Below, one piece after another: positions 5,177 to 7,086 of a stretch of 7,086 nucleotides of DNA. The position numbers were made by a program, and so were the translations under genes. The notes under the pieces were generated by a model that saw only the letters and a list, made by a program, of their open reading frames with translations, ran no database searches and was not told the DNA's origin. The stretch's first letter is position 1. The number at the start of each line of letters is the position of its first letter. Source of the DNA: Solobacterium sp. (GTDB taxonomy: Bacteria > Bacillota_I > Bacilli_A > Erysipelotrichales > Erysipelotrichaceae); assembly GCA_017419465.1 (NCBI GenBank), contig JAFOLE010000160.1, positions 1 through 7,086 on the forward strand. The letters are read 5' to 3'.

Positions 5177-5467
5177 TCAGATCAGCGGCTGTTCCGAAGA
5201 TTCTTCCGGAACTTCCACGTATTCCTCTTTGAGAATCTCATACATCTCGGAAGCTTCCTGCTTGCGCTTTACTTCTTCCACAGAATTGACGCGCACCGTG
5301 ATCCTGCGGCTTCCGAACCGGACGCTGACTTCATCACCGACATGTACTTCCTTCGATGGCTTTACCATCTTTCCGTTGATTTCCACACGGTCGTTTTTTG
5401 CCAGCTCCTGCGAGATGGTACGCCGCTTCAGAATGCGGGATACTTTCAGCCATTTATCAATTCGCAT
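5177..5467 (-). CDS. rqcP: RqcP, S4-domain ribosome-associated quality control factor
   Basis: A 96-residue protein with an N-terminal S4 RNA-binding fold: MRIDKWLKVSRILKRRTIS (1-19), then VEINGKMVKPSKEVHVGDEVSVRFG (28-52). It continues with TVRVNSV and the EASEMYEILKEE helix (71-82) as in Bacillus subtilis RqcP (YabO). In that family the protein binds the 50S subunit carrying stalled peptidyl-tRNA and works with RqcH in adding C-terminal alanine tails to stalled nascent chains. The basic K14-R15-R16 stretch of the S4 domain is present. The length is close to the Bacillus protein with a short acidic tail (VEVPEESSEQ). It starts at ATG 5467, with AGGAGG at 5477-5482 (9 nt spacing) inside mfd, and the two frames overlap by 11 nt. 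In Bacillus the gene also lies downstream of mfd, but sporulation and other genes sit between; here it follows directly. Confidence 0.9.
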   Translation of the reverse strand: MRIDKWLKVSRILKRRTISQELAKNDRVEINGKMVKPSKEVHVGDEVSVRFGSRRITVRVNSVEEVKRKQEASEMYEILKEEYVEVPEESSEQPLI

Positions 5468-7086
5468 GTTTTACAGCCTCCTGTGAACGTTCGATCAGTT
5501 CGATCACCGTCTGAAGCGAGCGTGCCGTATTGGGAACTTCGGCGATGATCTGTTTGTTGGAATAACGAAGCTGGATGTCCTTACTGATATCGGAGAACAG
5601 CTTGAAGAGTTTTACGCCGTCCAGGGTCTCGGAGAATTCCTGCGTGAATGTCACAACGTGGTTGTTGCGGATTTCCTTATAGGACGCCACCTGCGGCTCA
5701 CTGACCGCAATATCCAGCCGGCGCTTTTCAAACAGCGATGCCACTTCCTCCGGCAGTCTGCCGTACTGGTCGGTAACCTCTTCCCGGTACTCTTCCAGCA
5801 TTTCCATATCGTTCAGACCGTCGATCTTCTGATACATGGAGATCTTGTCGAAGTCATCCGGCGCAAAGTGTTCCGGAATATAGCCGCTGGAGGAAGTCAT
5901 GACATGAACCCGTTCCGGTTCTTCCTCCCGGACAATGCCCTTTGTCTTTTCGATTGCCTTCTCCAGCATCTCGATATACATGTCGATACCGACCGTATCA
6001 ATGAACCCGGACTGTTCCGGTCCCAGCATGTCGCCGGCACCGCGGATCGTAAGGTCGCGCATCGCGATCTTGTATCCTGAGCCAAGGCGCGCAAATTCCT
6101 TGACCGCCTGAAGCCGCTTGGACGCAACTTCCGTCAGCTGGCGGCGCGGCGGAATGAGCAGATATGCATACGCTACCCGGTCGCTGCGGCCGACTCTTCC
6201 CTTGATCTGATAGATCTGCGAAAGGCCGAAGTTCTGCGCATTCTCAATGAGGATCGTATTGGCATTGGGAATATCAATACCGTTTTCAATAATCGTCGTG
6301 CATACCAGCACGTTCAGTTCCTTCTGATTGAACCGGAACATCACATCTTCAATGGAGTCGCGGTCCATCTTTCCATGCACGATGCCGACGTTTGCGTCAT
6401 GGACATAGTTTTTCAGTGTCCGTGCCGTGTTGTAGATCTGATCAATGGAATTGCACAGGTAGAATACCTGTCCGTTCCGTGCCAGTTCCTTTTCAATGGC
6501 GCCGGTGATCAGCCCCCGGTTCATTTCCGCCACATAGATCTGCACGTTATAGCGGTTGGCAGGCGGCGTCTCGAGCTGAGACAGCGACCGGATGCCGACC
6601 AGCGACATCTGCAGGGTCCGCGGAATCGGGGTTGCGCTCAGGGTCAGCACATCGATATTGGATTTCAGCTCCTTGATCTTTTCCTTATGTTCGACACCGA
6701 ACCGCTGTTCTTCATCCACCACAAGCAGTCCGAGGTCTTTGAATTCAACATCCTTGGAAAGAATACGGTGTGTTCCGATTACGATATCCACCGTGCCGTC
6801 CTTCAGTCCGGCAAGCGTACTGCGCACATTGGAAGGCGCCACAAAACGGTCCAGAACACGGATACAGAACGGATAACCGGAGAATCGCTGCAGGAAGGTC
6901 TGAAAGTGCTGCTCCGCAAGAATCGTTGTCGGACAGAGCACCGCAACCTGCTTGTTCTCTGCGGCTGCCTTGAAGGCCGCACGCACTGCGATCTCGGTTT
7001 TTCCAAAGCCGACATCACCGCACACCAGACGGTCCATCGGCTTGTCGCTTTCCATATCCCGTTTGACATCCGCGACTGCGGAAGCC
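5457..7086 (-). CDS. mfd: Mfd, transcription-repair coupling factor, C-terminal half (5' end outside window)
   Basis: About 542 codons of the translocase and C-terminal parts are present; the frame is open to the right edge, so the Met at 7055 is internal. Numbering from that Met, the helicase motifs are Walker A GDVGFGKT (13-20), the DEEQ box VVDEEQRFG (112-120), SATPIPRT (140-147), TTIIENGIDIPNAN (253-266) and the arginine-finger motif GRVGR (286-290). The translocation (TRG) region is YKIAMRDLTIRGAGDMLG (328-345). The last ~130 residues form the regulatory D7 domain and end in KHAN. The protein is a DNA translocase that displaces RNA polymerase stalled at lesions and recruits UvrA. The missing N-terminal part should hold the UvrB-like and RNA-polymerase-interacting domains. 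It is co-transcribed with rqcP, which it overlaps by 11 nt. Nothing suggests a broken gene; the truncation is the window edge. Confidence 0.97.
   Translation of the reverse strand, partial: ASAVADVKRDMESDKPMDRLVCGDVGFGKTEIAVRAAFKAAAENKQVAVLCPTTILAEQHFQTFLQRFSGYPFCIRVLDRFVAPSNVRSTLAGLKDGTVDIVIGTHRILSKDVEFKDLGLLVVDEEQRFGVEHKEKIKELKSNIDVLTLSATPIPRTLQMSLVGIRSLSQLETPPANRYNVQIYVAEMNRGLITGAIEKELARNGQVFYLCNSIDQIYNTARTLKNYVHDANVGIVHGKMDRDSIEDVMFRFNQKELNVLVCTTIIENGIDIPNANTILIENAQNFGLSQIYQIKGRVGRSDRVAYAYLLIPPRRQLTEVASKRLQAVKEFARLGSGYKIAMRDLTIRGAGDMLGPEQSGFIDTVGIDMYIEMLEKAIEKTKGIVREEEPERVHVMTSSSGYIPEHFAPDDFDKISMYQKIDGLNDMEMLEEYREEVTDQYGRLPEEVASLFEKRRLDIAVSEPQVASYKEIRNNHVVTFTQEFSETLDGVKLFKLFSDISKDIQLRYSNKQIIAEVPNTARSLQTVIELIERSQEAVKHAN

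Overview
The window looks like a chromosomal segment of a low-to-medium GC Bacillota (Firmicutes). The evidence is a Bacillus-type RqcP directly behind mfd, strong AGGAGG ribosome-binding sites and compact overlapping operons. An Erysipelotrichia-like host would fit, but that is a guess from general resemblance and cannot be proven here.

Left part (1-2598, minus strand): an operon transcribed right to left from a near-consensus promoter (TTGACA, 17 bp, TATATT). It encodes the IIB, IIC and IID subunits of a mannose-family PTS permease. After a 110-nt gap with a stable hairpin comes the first 89 codons of a SIS-domain sugar-phosphate isomerase/deglycase-like protein, cut by the window edge. The permease subunits resemble the N-acetylgalactosamine/galactosamine (Aga) branch, notably the IIC C-terminus. 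The SIS protein, however, resembles FrlB/GfrE-type deglycases of glycated amino acids rather than AgaS. No IIA subunit is in the window.

Middle (2467-2835): a divergent regulatory region of about 370 bp. Three near-identical operator-like palindromes (TTGTAATTACAA and variants) sit here. One overlaps the -10 of the PTS promoter, a second sits in the same register on the -10 of the opposite promoter, and a third sits on that promoter's -35. One repressor probably controls both directions.

Right-centre (2836-5129, plus strand): a two-gene operon of a complete double-SIS-domain protein (GlmS isomerase/deglycase-like, with the catalytic Glu/His pair in place) and, 20 nt on, an EutH-family membrane protein. 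It ends at a clear terminator. The inferred theme is PTS uptake and phosphorylation of an amino sugar or a glycated amine/amino acid, cleavage by the SIS enzymes to sugar phosphate plus amine, and movement of the amine or substrate by the EutH-like carrier. The EutH-like gene in this setting is the most unusual element.

Right part (5134-7086, minus strand): housekeeping genes convergent with the sugar locus. They are the C-terminal half of mfd (transcription-repair coupling factor) and the overlapping rqcP (S4-domain ribosome quality control factor), followed by their own terminator. Two back-to-back terminators separate the two regions.
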